DNA of 64,000 nucleotides from Teichococcus wenyumeiae (GTDB taxonomy: Bacteria > Pseudomonadota > Alphaproteobacteria > Acetobacterales > Acetobacteraceae), in the NCBI RefSeq assembly GCF_003696345.1, contig NZ_RFLX01000010.1, positions 115,823 to 179,822 of the forward strand, given 5' to 3'. The first letter of the stretch is position 1, and every line of letters begins with the position of its first letter. Under the pieces are notes generated by a model. That model worked only from the letters and a program-made list of their open reading frames with translations, did not search any database and was not told where the DNA came from. The translations under genes and the position numbers were made by a program. Shown here piece by piece: positions 34,821 to 45,735 of this stretch.

Positions 34821-35377
34821 CAGCCAGCCTTCCCCAGGTGGCGCGCCGCCAGGATGGCGCAGGCCTCGAACATCTCCAGTGAATCGAAAGGGCGGTCCTG
34901 CCCATCGGCGGGCACCACCATCGGGTGGCCGCCGGCCTGCAACACGGCACCAGGAATCATCAGGTTGTCCGGCAGGCCGAAGCCTTCGACGCTGAGACCG
35001 GGGATCGGGTCCGGCAAGGCGGCTGCATAGGCGCGGCAGCGCTCGGCGAAGGAGGCGGCACTGTTGGAATAGCCGAAAACCGGCTTCCCGCGCCCCAGGA
35101 ACCAGCCGATCTCGACCAACGTGCCGCTGTCGGCGGAAATGCCTCGGAAGGGCGTGAGGTTGGCGATGACGATGTCGCAGGCCTCCATCATCGCCACATC
35201 CTTGCGGTAGATGGTCTGCCAGGCCTCCTCCTCGGCCATGCTGGAGAGGGCGGCGACATCCTCGTTCAAGGGCGGCTGGCCTTCGAAGCCCAGGCGGGCG
35301 CAGATCTCCACCTTGCGGCGGGCATGTTCGACGGCATTCGGCAGGAAGACATCCGGCCCGGCGAGATAGGCTTTCAT
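34820..35377 (-). CDS. Nucleoside 2-deoxyribosyltransferase
   Basis: This 185-residue enzyme exchanges bases on 2-deoxyribonucleosides or hydrolyses them. It begins KAYLAGPDVFLPNA and carries CDIVIANLTPFRGISADSGTLVEIGWFLGRG, with the Asp and nucleophile Glu expected for the family. Overlaps with both neighbours (four bases with the cytidine deaminase, one with the nucleoside hydrolase) show tight operon coupling. It extends the salvage set from ribo- to deoxyribonucleosides. Confidence 0.88.
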   Translation of the reverse strand: MKAYLAGPDVFLPNAVEHARRKVEICARLGFEGQPPLNEDVAALSSMAEEEAWQTIYRKDVAMMEACDIVIANLTPFRGISADSGTLVEIGWFLGRGKPVFGYSNSAASFAERCRAYAAALPDPIPGLSVEGFGLPDNLMIPGAVLQAGGHPMVVPADGQDRPFDSLEMFEACAILAARHLGKAG

Positions 35378-35781
35378 GCGCCGCTCCCTGCCAGATTATC
35401 GGGGCCGAAGGAATGTGGCAGCAGCGCCTCCAGCGTTGTGGTCAGCAGCAGCTGGCCGGAGGGGTCCACCATCCGTACCGGCATGCCCGGCCCAGCGAAC
35501 TCGCGGATCTTCTGGCGGCAGCCGCCGCAGGGCGTGCAGGGCATCTCGCCGCCGCCCGCCACCACGATCTCGGCGATACGTCGGCCGCCGGCCAGCACCA
35601 TGGCGGCGATGGCGCCAGCCTCGGCGCAGGTGCCCTCGGGATAGGCGGCATTCTCGACATTGCAGCCGGCATGGATGGCCCCCTCCTCCGTCCGCAATGC
35701 GGCGCCCACCAGGAAGCGGGAGTAAGGGGCATAGGCGCGGGAGCGGGCGGCCAGTGCGGCTTCGACGATCGCGTCGGGCAT
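35374..35781 (-). CDS. cdd: Cytidine deaminase
   Basis: This 135-residue zinc enzyme converts cytidine and deoxycytidine to uridine and deoxyuridine. The zinc motifs are GTCAEAGAIAAM, with Cys and the proton-shuttling Glu, and PCTPCGGCRQKI, giving the all-cysteine ligand set of tetrameric bacterial forms. The N-terminal AYAPYSRFLVGAAL is also typical. The start overlaps the stop of the upstream permease by one base. It supplies uridine to the nucleoside hydrolase downstream. Confidence 0.93.
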   Translation of the reverse strand: MPDAIVEAALAARSRAYAPYSRFLVGAALRTEEGAIHAGCNVENAAYPEGTCAEAGAIAAMVLAGGRRIAEIVVAGGGEMPCTPCGGCRQKIREFAGPGMPVRMVDPSGQLLLTTTLEALLPHSFGPDNLAGSGA

Positions 35782-36749
35782 CAGCGTTCCTTTACGTATG
35801 GGGTGCCGCTTGCCTTGGGCGGAATGGCCCGGCCGACGAAGCCGGCCAGCAGCACCACCGTCAGCAGGTAAGGCAGGGCCTGGATGGCCTGCACCGGGAA
35901 GGCGCCGATGCCAGGCAGCACCACGCCTTGCAGGCGGATGGCCACCGCATCCAGCAGCCCGAAGGCCAGGCAGGCCAGCAGGATCGGCCAGGGGCGCCAG
36001 CCGCCCAGGATCATGGCCGCCAGCGCGATATAGCCGCGCCCGGCGATCATGTCCCGCTGGAAGCCGGCACCCTGGGCCGTGGCGATATAGGCCCCCGCCA
36101 CGCCGCAGAGCACGGAAGCAATCAGCACCCCCGCATAGCGCAACCGGGCCACGGAGATGCCGGCGGTGTCGATGGCCGCCGGGTGTTCGCCACAGGCGCG
36201 CAGGCGCAGCCCGAAGCGGCTGCGGTAGAGCACCCAGGCGGAGAGCGGCACCAGCAGCAGCGCCAGATAGACCAGTGCCGTCTGCCCGCCGATCAGCGCG
36301 GCATAAACGCGGCCCAGCACCGGCACGCCCGCCAGCGCCTCGCTGCCCGGCAGGGTGATGGGCAGGAAGCGCGCGCTGGCAGGCAGCGGCGGCGTCTGCC
36401 CGCCCATGGAGAACCAGGCCAGCGCCAGCGTCGCCGTCAGACCCGAGGCGACGATGTTGATGGCCATGCCGGACACGACCTGGGAGCCACGCAGCGTGAC
36501 GCAGGCATAGGCATGCACCAGCCCCAGCAGGCAGGAAGCGCCGATACCCGCCAGCAGGCCCAGGAAGACATTGCCGCTGACGGAGGCCGCCGCCGCAGCG
36601 GCGAAGGCCGCCACCAGCATCTTGCCTTCCAGCCCCACGTCGATGATGCCGGAGCGTTCCGAGAACAACCCGGCCAGCGCCGCCAGCAGCAGCGGCGTGG
36701 CGACGCGCAGCGTGGCGGCCAGGATGGGGATGAGGTCGAAGCCCTCCAT
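35781..36749 (-). CDS. Nucleoside-type ABC transporter permease, second subunit (NupQ/YufQ-like)
   Basis: This 322-residue membrane protein belongs to the BPD-transp-2 permeases that work with BMP-type nucleoside receptors. It has about eight hydrophobic segments and the family block GLFSERSGIIDVGLEGKMLV near the N-terminus. I start at the ATG at 36749, which overlaps the previous stop by one base; a GTG lies one codon earlier. It pairs with the adjacent permease to form the channel, probably for nucleosides. Confidence 0.9.
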   Translation of the reverse strand: MEGFDLIPILAATLRVATPLLLAALAGLFSERSGIIDVGLEGKMLVAAFAAAAAASVSGNVFLGLLAGIGASCLLGLVHAYACVTLRGSQVVSGMAINIVASGLTATLALAWFSMGGQTPPLPASARFLPITLPGSEALAGVPVLGRVYAALIGGQTALVYLALLLVPLSAWVLYRSRFGLRLRACGEHPAAIDTAGISVARLRYAGVLIASVLCGVAGAYIATAQGAGFQRDMIAGRGYIALAAMILGGWRPWPILLACLAFGLLDAVAIRLQGVVLPGIGAFPVQAIQALPYLLTVVLLAGFVGRAIPPKASGTPYVKER

Positions 36750-37822
36750 CACGCCGGCTTTCGCTGCAGCAGGCGGGAGAGGCCCGGGCGCAGCATATTG
36801 CCGAGCGCCCCGGCGAAGAGGATCACCAGCCCCTGGATCAGCACCACGATCTCGGAAGGCACGTCCGGTACCTCGAAGGCCATCTCGGCGCCGCCCTGGG
36901 TCAGCGCGCCGAAGAGCAGCGCCGACAGCAGCACGCCGCCGGGATGGTTGCGCCCCATCAGCGCCACCGCGATGCCTGTGAAGCCATAGCCACCTGTGAA
37001 GCCCAGCAGCAGCTTGTGCTGCGCGCCCAGCAGCTCGTTCACCGCCACGCCCCCGGCCAGGGCGCCGGAAAGCGCCATGACCAGCACCGTCATCCGCCCT
37101 TGGTCGATGCCGGCGTAGCGGGCGACCTCCGGGCTTTCGCCCATCACGCGCAGGGCATAGCCCCAGGGCGTTCGCCAGATCAGCAGCCAGACGCCGCCGG
37201 CCGCCAGCAGTGCCAGCACCAGTGCAAGGTTCACCGGCGCCGAGGAGGGGAAGCCGAAGGATGCCAGCCCCGGCAGGTCCGCCGCGGTGGTGAAGCGCCG
37301 CGTCTCAGGCGACATGGAGCCCGGTGCGATCAGCACATTGACGATCAGGTAGACCATCAGCGACGCGGCCAGGAAGTTGAACATGATGGTGGTGATGACG
37401 ATGTGGCTGCCGCGCTTCGCCTGCAGCCAGCCCGGGATGGCAGCCCAGAAGGCGCCGAAGCCCGCGCCGGCCAGAATGGCCAGCGGCACCAGCAGCGCCG
37501 GCGGCAGGAACTCCAGGTTCAGCGCCGCCAGTGCGACGCCGAGCCCGGCCAGATAGGCCTGCCCTTCCGCGCCGATATTGAACAGCCCACCCTGAAAAGC
37601 CACAGCCACCGCGAGGCCGGTGAAAGCCATGTTGGTGGCGTAGTAGAGCGTATAGCCGATGGCATCGGCGGAACCGAGGCTGCCCACCGCCAGCGCCGTC
37701 AGCGCCGCCACGGGGTCGGAGCCGGTGGCCAGCACGATCAGCGCCGTTAGCCCGAGGGCCAGCAGCAGGTTGATCAGCGGCAGCAGGATCAGGTCGGCCC
37801 AGCGGGGCAAGGCCGCGTTCAT
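36749..37822 (-). CDS. Nucleoside-type ABC transporter permease, first subunit (NupP/YufP-like)
   Basis: This is a 357-residue permease with about nine hydrophobic segments. The conserved AVAFQGGLFNIGAEGQAYLAGLG and TIMFNFLAASLMVYLI are typical of the first permease of the BMP-dependent nucleoside importers. Its start overlaps the stop of the ATPase gene as ATGA. It sits in the standard order SBP-ATPase-permease-permease of such systems. Confidence 0.9.
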   Translation of the reverse strand: MNAALPRWADLILLPLINLLLALGLTALIVLATGSDPVAALTALAVGSLGSADAIGYTLYYATNMAFTGLAVAVAFQGGLFNIGAEGQAYLAGLGVALAALNLEFLPPALLVPLAILAGAGFGAFWAAIPGWLQAKRGSHIVITTIMFNFLAASLMVYLIVNVLIAPGSMSPETRRFTTAADLPGLASFGFPSSAPVNLALVLALLAAGGVWLLIWRTPWGYALRVMGESPEVARYAGIDQGRMTVLVMALSGALAGGVAVNELLGAQHKLLLGFTGGYGFTGIAVALMGRNHPGGVLLSALLFGALTQGGAEMAFEVPDVPSEIVVLIQGLVILFAGALGNMLRPGLSRLLQRKPA

Positions 37823-39366
37823 GCTGCCACGTCCTGCACGCCGGCCATCAGCAGGCCCAGGCGCTGCTCCGTGGCCTCGGCCGCCGTCAGCTCACCCATG
37901 ATCCGTCCATCGAACATCACCAGAATACGGTCAGCCAGCGCCAGGATCTCGTCGAGTTCCACCGAGACCACCAGCACCGCCTTGCCCGCCGCGCGGCAGG
38001 CCAGCAGGCGCTGATGAATGGCGTCGATGCCGCCGATGTCGACACCGCGCGTGGGCTGCCCCACCAGCAGCACCGCCGGGTCGCGCTCAATTTCCCGCCC
38101 CAGGATCAGCTTCTGCTGGTTGCCGCCGGAGAAGAGGGAGGAACGCAGCGAGGGGTCGGCCGGCCGCACGTCGTAATCCCGCATCAGCCGCGCGCCATGC
38201 GCCAGGATCTTGTCGTGCGACAGCAGGCCGAGCCCGGTGCGATAGGCAGGGTCGTGCTGGTAGCCCAAAATGGCGGTCTCCGCCGCGCGCGCGGTACGCA
38301 CCAACCCGCTGCGCAGCCGGTCCTCTGGCACATGGCCCAGGCGCTGGCGGCGCAGGCTGGCGGCATTGAAGTCGCGGCCCGGGAAGACGGTGCGGCCGTT
38401 CAGTCGGATCTCGCCGGCCGAAGGGGTTCGCATGCCGGCAAGGGCCTCCAGCAGCTCCCCCTGCCCGTTCCCGGCCACGCCAGCGATGCCGAGTATCTCA
38501 CCGCCTCGCAGTGCCAGATCGACACCCTTCACCCGCTCCACCCCCGCGGCGTCACGCAGGGAAAGGCCACGAGCTTCCAGCAGCGTCTCACCCAGCCGTG
38601 GCGCCGGGCGGGGGGCCGGGGCGGAAAGGCGGCGGCCGATCATTAGCTCCCCCAGTTCGGCGATGGAGGTTTCCGCCGTGTTCCGGTGCGCCACCATCTG
38701 CCCGGCACGCATCACGGAAACCCGGTCCGTGATGGCCATGATCTCGCGCAGCTTGTGCGTGATCAGCAGCACCGTGCGGCCCTGGTCCCGCAGCGCGCGC
38801 AGCACGCGGAACAGGTCATCCGCCTCCTGCGGCGTCAGCACGCCGGTGGGCTCGTCCAAAATCAATACCTCGGCGCCGCGATACAGCGCCTTCAGGATCT
38901 CCACGCGCTGCTGCGCGCCGACGGGTAGGTCCTCGATGCGCGCATCGGGGTCCACCGTCAGCCCGTAAGCCTCGCCGAGGCGGCTGAGTTCCGCCCGCGC
39001 CCTGGCTGCACCGGGAGCCAGCCTGGCGCCGCCCTCGGCGCCGAGCATGACATTTTCCAGCACCGTGAAACGCTCCACCAGCATGAAGTGCTGGTGCACC
39101 ATCTCAATCCCGAGGCGGATGGCGTCGCGGCTGTCGCGGATCGTGGCCTCATGCCCGTTCACACGGATGGTGCCGGCATCGGCCTGATAGAAGCCATGCA
39201 GGATGGCCATCAGTGTCGACTTGCCGGCGCCATTCTCGCCGATGATGCCGTGGATATGGCCGCGGCGGACCACAAGGTCCACCGCGCGATTGGCATGGAC
39301 GGCGCCGAAGCGCTTGTCGATGCCGACCAACTCGATGGCGGGAGCCGCCGCGTCCGAAGCGGCCAT
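37819..39366 (-). CDS. Nucleoside-type ABC transporter ATPase, duplicated ATPase domains (NupO/YufO-like)
   Basis: This 515-residue protein contains two ABC ATPase domains in tandem, as in sugar and nucleoside importers. The first (about residues 8-245) has Walker A GENGAGKST and Walker B VLILDEPTG. The second (about 255-495) has a weaker GVAGNGQGE Walker A and a FSGGNQQKL signature. The usual degeneration of the second site is therefore present. The ATG at 39366 is the first after a 38-base gap from the receptor gene. It energises the two downstream permeases. Confidence 0.92.
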   Translation of the reverse strand: MAASDAAAPAIELVGIDKRFGAVHANRAVDLVVRRGHIHGIIGENGAGKSTLMAILHGFYQADAGTIRVNGHEATIRDSRDAIRLGIEMVHQHFMLVERFTVLENVMLGAEGGARLAPGAARARAELSRLGEAYGLTVDPDARIEDLPVGAQQRVEILKALYRGAEVLILDEPTGVLTPQEADDLFRVLRALRDQGRTVLLITHKLREIMAITDRVSVMRAGQMVAHRNTAETSIAELGELMIGRRLSAPAPRPAPRLGETLLEARGLSLRDAAGVERVKGVDLALRGGEILGIAGVAGNGQGELLEALAGMRTPSAGEIRLNGRTVFPGRDFNAASLRRQRLGHVPEDRLRSGLVRTARAAETAILGYQHDPAYRTGLGLLSHDKILAHGARLMRDYDVRPADPSLRSSLFSGGNQQKLILGREIERDPAVLLVGQPTRGVDIGGIDAIHQRLLACRAAGKAVLVVSVELDEILALADRILVMFDGRIMGELTAAEATEQRLGLLMAGVQDVAA

Positions 39367-39404
39367 CAGTTCGGGCAGGAATTGTTGCTCATGTAGTCAT
39401 GCAC

Positions 39405-40361
39405 CTACACCTTGCCGGCGATGATATCGGCCTTGGCCTGATCGATCTTCGCGCGCGTCTCGGCCGTGACGATGGAGGCGTTGTTGCTGTCGAAGGCCAG
39501 GCCCACGCCATCTTCCGCCAGCCCCAGCACCTGGGTGCCCGGTTTCCAGCTGCCGTCACGCGCCTCCATCAGCGTCCTGTAGGTGGCGACATCGAGCTGC
39601 TTCACCATGCTGGTCAGCACATGGCCTGGATGCAGGTGGTTCTGGTTGGAATCGACGCCGATGCCGAACTTGCCGGCATCCGACGCCGCCTGGAGAACGC
39701 CGATGCCGGTCGCGCCCGCCGCGTGGAAGATCACATCCGCGCCACGCTCGATCTGCGACCGCGCCAGCTCGCCGCCACGTACCGGGTCGTTCCAGGCGGA
39801 GGGCGTGGAGCCGGTCATGTTCTGCAGCACCTCGATGCCCGGCTTGCCGGCCTTCGCGCCCTGCACGTAGCCACAGGCGAACTTGCGGATCAGCGGCACG
39901 TCCATGCCGCCGACAAAGCCGACCTTGCCCGTCGTGCTCTTCAGCGCCGCGAGCATGCCGGCAAGATAGGAGCCCTGCTCTTCCCGGAAGACGATGGACT
40001 GCACATTGGGCGCCTCCACCACCGAATCGATGATGACGAATCGCAGCTTCGGGAATTCGGCGGCCACGGTCTTCACCGCGCTGGCCTGGTTGAAGCCCAC
40101 GGCGATGATCGGCGTCTGGCCACGGCGGGCGAAGTTGCGCAGCGCCTGCTCACGCTGCGTGTCGTTCTGCGGCTCGAATTCCCGTACCGCGATGCCGGTT
40201 TCCTTGGTGAAGGATTCCGCGCCGTCATGCACGCCCTCGTTGAAGGACTTGTCAAACTTGCCGCCCATGTCGAAAACAACGGCGGGGGAGATCTCGGCGG
40301 CCTGCGCGGCACCGATGGTCAGCAGGGCGGCGGCCATCGCCGTGGCGAGCATCTTCTTCAT
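39405..40361 (-). CDS. BMP-family nucleoside-type substrate-binding protein
   Basis: This 318-residue receptor has a Sec signal peptide (KKMLATAMAAALLTIGAAQA|A) but no lipoprotein cysteine. The mature part shows FDMGGKFDKSFNEGVHDGAESF, IAVGFNQASAVKTVAAEFP, FREEQGSYLAGMLAAL and GFVGGMDVPLIRKFACGYVQGA, characteristic of the BMP/PnrA family that binds nucleosides. I chose the ATG at 40361 because GGAG precedes it and a signal peptide begins there. It is 31 bases after cpdB, in the same direction, and supplies the importer encoded downstream. Confidence 0.92.
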   Translation of the reverse strand: MKKMLATAMAAALLTIGAAQAAEISPAVVFDMGGKFDKSFNEGVHDGAESFTKETGIAVREFEPQNDTQREQALRNFARRGQTPIIAVGFNQASAVKTVAAEFPKLRFVIIDSVVEAPNVQSIVFREEQGSYLAGMLAALKSTTGKVGFVGGMDVPLIRKFACGYVQGAKAGKPGIEVLQNMTGSTPSAWNDPVRGGELARSQIERGADVIFHAAGATGIGVLQAASDAGKFGIGVDSNQNHLHPGHVLTSMVKQLDVATYRTLMEARDGSWKPGTQVLGLAEDGVGLAFDSNNASIVTAETRAKIDQAKADIIAGKV

Positions 40362-40392
40362 GGTGGAGCTCCGTTCTCTGTGCTGCGCCGCG

Positions 40393-42342
40393 TCAGCCGG
40401 CATGGCCGAGGCGATACTTGGTGAAGCCTTCCGGCGTGTGGCCCATCTCCTCCACGCTCAGCCCGGCGGGGCGGAAGGCCGCGGCCCCCGGCCCCGTGAC
40501 ATAGCTGACTACGGCATCCTTCGGCCAGGGCGCCAGCGACCAGTTGCTGTCGGCCGTGGGGTCGATGCTCTTCTGTGCGATGATGTAGCGTACCACCACG
40601 TCGCGGTTGAGGTCGGGCGCCTCCATCACGATGGTCTTGCCATCCGCTCCCGGGAAGTTGCCGCCGCCACCGGCTCGGTAGTTGTTGGTGGCAACAAGGA
40701 ACTCCTGCGCCTCATCGACCGGCTGGCCATTGAAAGCGAGGTCGCGGATGCGATGTGCCTCAGGCGCCGCCACCTTGCCCTCGTTGTCGTATCGTGCGGG
40801 CTGGGTGACGTCGATCTTGTAGCTGATGCCGTCGATGACATCGAAATTATAGGAAGGGAACTTGCCGTTGATCAGCGCCTGCTCAGCCTTCGAAGCCGGA
40901 TCGATATGGTTGAACAGGCCCGCGGAACGCTCCAGCCATTCCCGCACCTGCGCGCCCGTCACCTTCACCACGCGCACGGTATTTGGATAAAGGTAGATAT
41001 CCGCGACATCCTTGATGGCGATCGGCCCGGGCTTCACGTCCGTGAAGTAGTCCGGCCCACCGCGCCCGCCTGCCTTGAAAGGCGCGGCGGCGGAAAGCAG
41101 CGGCAAGTGGCCCAGGCCGGCATTCCGGGCCAGTTCCTTGACGTACCAGGTCTGCGCATTGGAAACGATCTGCACCGAAGGATCATCCGCCACCAGCGCC
41201 CAGTAGCTGTTGATGAAGCCCTTGGTCTCGCCCACCGGCTGGCGCACATAGGCCAGCGTCGCCTCATGTGCGGTGCGCGCGGCAGCCAGCACGGCGGCGG
41301 TGGCATCGACCTTCGAGACGATCTTGCGGTCCGGCGTGCGTTCGTAGATCGGGCGTGCCTCGGTGCGGAAGCCGACGACCTTCCAGGCGCTGCCCTGGCG
41401 TTCCAACTCTAAGTCGATCACGCCAAGGTGGCTGCCCCAGAAGCCGGCCATGACCGCCGGCACACCGTGCAGCGTGCCGCGCTTGGCATCCACGCCAGCG
41501 ATATTGGCGAAGTCACTGCCAGGAAAAACCAGGTGCTGATGGCCGGTCAGGATGGCGTCGATTCCCGGCACCTGCGCCAGATAGAGCGCGGCATTCTCGG
41601 CGCCCGCCTTCGGCTCGCCCCCGGCGATGCCGGAGTGGCACAGCGCCACGACCACATCCGCTTCCGCCCGCAGCTTCGGCAGATGCTGGCGCGCGGCCTC
41701 CACGATGTCGATGGTGGTCAGCCTGCCGTTCAGGTTGGCCTGGTCCCACCGCACGATCTGCGGTGGCACGAAGCCGATGACGCCGATCCGCAGGCTGTGC
41801 TTCTGCCCCGCCTCATCCACCATCTCCCGCGTGAAGACGCGGGTGGGCGGCACCAGCGTGGTGCCATCCGGCTTCAAAGCATTGGCGCAGACGCTGGGGA
41901 AGTTCTGCCCGGCCAGCGAGGTTCCGAGATAGTCCAGCCCGTAATTGAACTCATGGTTGCCAAGCGTGCCGCAGACATAACCTAGCTCGTTCATAGCCGC
42001 GATGATCGGGTGCACCTGCCCCGGCTTCAGCCCATGTGAATAAGCCATGTAGTCGCCCAGCGGGCTGCCCTGGATGACATCGCCGTTATCAAACAGCAAT
42101 GCATTTGGAACCTCCGCCCGCGCCGCAGCGATCAGCGACGCGGTCTTGGCCAGCCCAACCGTATCGTCCGCCCGGTCCCGGTAGTAATCATAGGGATAAG
42201 CATTGACGTGCAGATCAGTGGTTTCCAGCAGCCGCAGCTTCAGCTTGGCAGGATTCTGAGCATGGGCCACGGGCGCACGGGAAAGCGCCAGCGGAAGAGC
42301 GGCGCCGCTCAACAGCAAGGCACGGCGGGAAATCGACGTCAT
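40393..42342 (-). CDS. cpdB: 2',3'-cyclic-nucleotide 2'-phosphodiesterase/3'-nucleotidase
   Basis: This 649-residue periplasmic enzyme releases nucleosides from cyclic and 3'-nucleotides. It has a Tat-like leader (SISRRALLLSGAALPLALS), a metallophosphatase domain with LLETTDLHVNAYPYDYYRD, FDNGDVIQGSPLGDYM, TLGNHEFNYGLDYL, ALCHSGIAGG and GHQHLVFPG, and a C-terminal 5'-nucleotidase domain ending in NYRAGGGGNFPG and the substrate loop. The match to E. coli CpdB runs through the length. I chose the ATG at 42342, where the leader begins; the longer frame lies antisense to nothing conserved. It acts before the nucleoside transporter encoded directly downstream. Confidence 0.93.
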   Translation of the reverse strand: MTSISRRALLLSGAALPLALSRAPVAHAQNPAKLKLRLLETTDLHVNAYPYDYYRDRADDTVGLAKTASLIAAARAEVPNALLFDNGDVIQGSPLGDYMAYSHGLKPGQVHPIIAAMNELGYVCGTLGNHEFNYGLDYLGTSLAGQNFPSVCANALKPDGTTLVPPTRVFTREMVDEAGQKHSLRIGVIGFVPPQIVRWDQANLNGRLTTIDIVEAARQHLPKLRAEADVVVALCHSGIAGGEPKAGAENAALYLAQVPGIDAILTGHQHLVFPGSDFANIAGVDAKRGTLHGVPAVMAGFWGSHLGVIDLELERQGSAWKVVGFRTEARPIYERTPDRKIVSKVDATAAVLAAARTAHEATLAYVRQPVGETKGFINSYWALVADDPSVQIVSNAQTWYVKELARNAGLGHLPLLSAAAPFKAGGRGGPDYFTDVKPGPIAIKDVADIYLYPNTVRVVKVTGAQVREWLERSAGLFNHIDPASKAEQALINGKFPSYNFDVIDGISYKIDVTQPARYDNEGKVAAPEAHRIRDLAFNGQPVDEAQEFLVATNNYRAGGGGNFPGADGKTIVMEAPDLNRDVVVRYIIAQKSIDPTADSNWSLAPWPKDAVVSYVTGPGAAAFRPAGLSVEEMGHTPEGFTKYRLGHAG

Positions 42343-42424
42343 GGGACCTGCCCAGCTGTGTTGATTACGCGGCGGCATTGTCGCTGCCGGAAGCGTACCG
42401 ATCAACCGGGAAGGCGCGAAGCGG

Positions 42425-43201
42425 CTAGGCTGGTTCCGCGAGGAAGCGGAGGAGCTCGGCATTGAAGGGCGCCGGCTCCACCACGGTGAAAGCATGCCCT
42501 CCTTCCGGCACAAGCCAGAGCCTGGCCTTTGGCAAGGCTCTGGCCATGGCCTCGGAGGCTGTCCAGGGCACCAGCACGTCATCCCGCGCGGCAGCAACCA
42601 GCACGGGCGTGGCAACTCCGCCGGCGGTGCCGCTGGCATCATAGGCCAGCAAGGCGCCAATGCGCGCCAACAGATTGGCCTCGCCCTGGAAGTGCGCGAG
42701 ACCGTGCGCTTCCTCGGCCTCCACCCGCAACGCATGGGCCGAGAGCCAGGCGGCGGGATAAAGGAAGATCGGCTGTGCCCGGACATAGGCGCCCGGGCCG
42801 CCGCCCCGCAGCGCGGCCAAGCGCGTGTCGAAGCAGCGGCGGGTGTGGCTGTCCGCCTTCAGCCAGCCATTGACCACAACGACGCGGCCGACGCGCCCAG
42901 GGTGCCGCAGGGCTACTTCCAGCGCCACCAGCCCACCCAGCGCATGGCCAAGCAGATGCGCCCGCGGGGCGCCGAGCGCATTGAGAATCTCGATCACATC
43001 CTCGGCCATGTGGCCGATGGTATAGCCGCCCGGCAACGGCCCGGCATTGGCGCCGGTGCCGCGATGGTCGTAGAGCACCACACGATAGTCACGCGATAGC
43101 GCCTCGACCTGCGGAGCCCAGAAGCTGCCGGCACCGCCAAGGCCTGCCGAGAGCAGCACCGTCTCGGCCGCATCGGTTCGGCCCAGCACCTGGTACTTCA
43201 T
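42425..43201 (-). CDS. rutD: Rut pathway alpha/beta hydrolase RutD
   Basis: This 258-residue alpha/beta hydrolase has [39 protein letters not shown] and a C-terminal [19 protein letters not shown] with the catalytic His. In RutD the usual nucleophile motif GxSxG is GHALGG, as here, with Ala in place of Ser, a known feature of the family. In the Rut pathway it is thought to speed hydrolysis of aminoacrylate to malonic semialdehyde. The ATG at 43201 overlaps the rutC stop. It ends 82 bases before cpdB. Confidence 0.9.
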   Translation of the reverse strand: MKYQVLGRTDAAETVLLSAGLGGAGSFWAPQVEALSRDYRVVLYDHRGTGANAGPLPGGYTIGHMAEDVIEILNALGAPRAHLLGHALGGLVALEVALRHPGRVGRVVVVNGWLKADSHTRRCFDTRLAALRGGGPGAYVRAQPIFLYPAAWLSAHALRVEAEEAHGLAHFQGEANLLARIGALLAYDASGTAGGVATPVLVAAARDDVLVPWTASEAMARALPKARLWLVPEGGHAFTVVEPAPFNAELLRFLAEPA

Positions 43202-43587
43202 GCGCGGGGCAGATGCGCGAAGCTGGCGATCTCGACCAGCGCCTCCGGCTTCACCAAGCCGCACTGGATGCAGTAGCGCGCCGGCTTATCGCCCGGAAAG
43301 TATTCGGCATAAACACTGTTGATAGCGGCGTAGTTCGCCCAGTCGGTGATGAAGATGGAGTTGAAGGTGACATCCGCCATGCTGCCGCCGGCGGCTTCGA
43401 CAACACCCTTGATGGTCTCCAGCACATGGCGTGTCTGTGCCGCGGCATCGCCGGCATGCACCACGTTGTTGTCGTGGTCGAAAGGCAGCGTGCGGGAAAC
43501 ATAGAGGACGTTGTCCGCCATCACGCCGGGGGAGAAGGGCGCGATGGGCTTGCCGCTGCCAGGAGGAACGATGGGCTTCATGGGCAT
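43198..43587 (-). CDS. rutC: 3-aminoacrylate deaminase RutC (RidA family)
   Basis: This 129-residue RidA-fold protein begins [28 protein letters not shown] and has the family C-terminus [26 protein letters not shown] with the active-site Arg. This exact pattern is characteristic of RutC, which processes aminoacrylate in uracil breakdown. The ATG at 43587 lies 13 bases after the rutB stop and has AAGGA upstream; a second in-frame ATG occurs two codons later. Confidence 0.92.
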   Translation of the reverse strand: MPMKPIVPPGSGKPIAPFSPGVMADNVLYVSRTLPFDHDNNVVHAGDAAAQTRHVLETIKGVVEAAGGSMADVTFNSIFITDWANYAAINSVYAEYFPGDKPARYCIQCGLVKPEALVEIASFAHLPRA

Positions 43588-43600
43588 GGAGGCTTTTCCT

Positions 43601-44331
43601 TCAGGCCGATGGCTGCTGGCCGATGGCGCCGCAGAAATCGGCCACGGTGGACACCCAGCCGAAGAAGGTCTCCACGTTGTAGACCGTGGCCTTCTGGATG
43701 TAGTCGGGCCCCGCGTGGTGCGTCGCGTCCTCCAGCATCACCGGGAAGTATTCCAGGTGGAAGGCGTCGCGCAGCGAGGATTCGACGCAGACATTCGTGG
43801 CGATGCCGGTGAAGATCAGGTTCCGGATGCCGCGTGCGCGCAACAGGCTATCCATGTTCGTGTTGAAGAAGCCGCTGTAGCGCGTCTTCGGCACCACGAA
43901 GTCACCAGGCTGCGGTGCCAGGGCATCCACCAGGGCGTAGTCCCAGCCGCCCTTGGCCAGGAACCGGCCTTCCAGTTCCGGGCGCCTGCGCATGGTCTTC
44001 AGCGCGTTCGACTTGTGCCAGTTGGGTGAGCCTGGTCCACCCGCCTCGGCATAGTCAGCGTCCCAGCCGTTCTGGAGATAGAAGACCGGAATACCGGCCG
44101 CCCGGGCCGCTTCCGCCGCTTTGGCGATGGCGGCGATGGCGGCTTCCGCGCCGGAAACATCGAAGCCCGCGAGGTCGAGGTAGCCCCCTGCCGAAGCATA
44201 GGCATTCTGCATGTCCACGATGATCAGCGCCGTCTCGGAAGCCCGCAGGCGCAGCGGTTCCGGCCGCGCCGGCAGGGTCACGGCGGGGCGGAGGACACTC
44301 TCCGGCGCGAAGCCGGCGGCGGCTTGCGGCA

Positions 44332-44332
<1 letters not shown>
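43601..44332 (-). CDS. rutB: Ureidoacrylate amidohydrolase RutB
   Basis: This 243-residue isochorismatase-fold hydrolase cleaves ureidoacrylate peracid to aminoacrylate and carbamate. The catalytic Asp lies in [18 protein letters not shown], the Lys in [20 protein letters not shown], and the Cys in [20 protein letters not shown]. The [21 protein letters not shown] C-terminus is typical of RutB. The start overlaps the rutA stop by one base; the frame is open further upstream through rutA but without family support. Confidence 0.93.
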
Positions 44333-45411
<1,079 letters not shown>

Positions 45412-45735
45412 ATCCGCTCCTCCGTGATCCGACCATGCGCCCGGCAGCCGGGCGGCTCCCGAAACTCAGCACGCGGCGTGCCAAAGGCAGCCGGGATGAG
45501 AGTTTTCACGGCAATTCAGGCTGTTTGTTCGGAATCAGCCTAAACATGCCGCTTTCGGGCGGCTCTTTGCCCTCTTCTTGGGCTGCGGTGTGGAGAAGTG
45601 CGGGAGCGCGAGGCGCCGCATCCCTCCTCGTCGTGGGTTGGTGAACCTTTCTCAAGCAGCCATCACGCGGCCGTGGCCAGCGGTGGTGGGCAGCATGGCT
45701 TGAGCAGGTGTCGGTTCGCCCGATATCATGTGCCC
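45412..45735. promoter_or_regulatory. Divergent intergenic region, rutA/cytochrome c
   Basis: This 324-base gap lies between two divergent genes and must hold both promoters. I see a hairpin GCCCGG-CAG-CCGGGC at 45439-45453 in the rutA leader and an inverted repeat AGGCTG at 45518-45523 with CAGCCT at 45536-45541. An AT-richer stretch spans about 45500-45560. No RutR-type TTGACCANNTGGTCAA site was found by eye, and no small gene or RNA is apparent. Confidence 0.45.

Noticed and set aside
42343..42424. Terminator between rutD and cpdB
   Set aside because: No stable inverted repeat is seen in the 82 bases, so read-through is more likely.
45412..45735. RutR operator upstream of rutA
   Set aside because: No TTGACC-type inverted site was found in the leader; the repeats present have other sequences.
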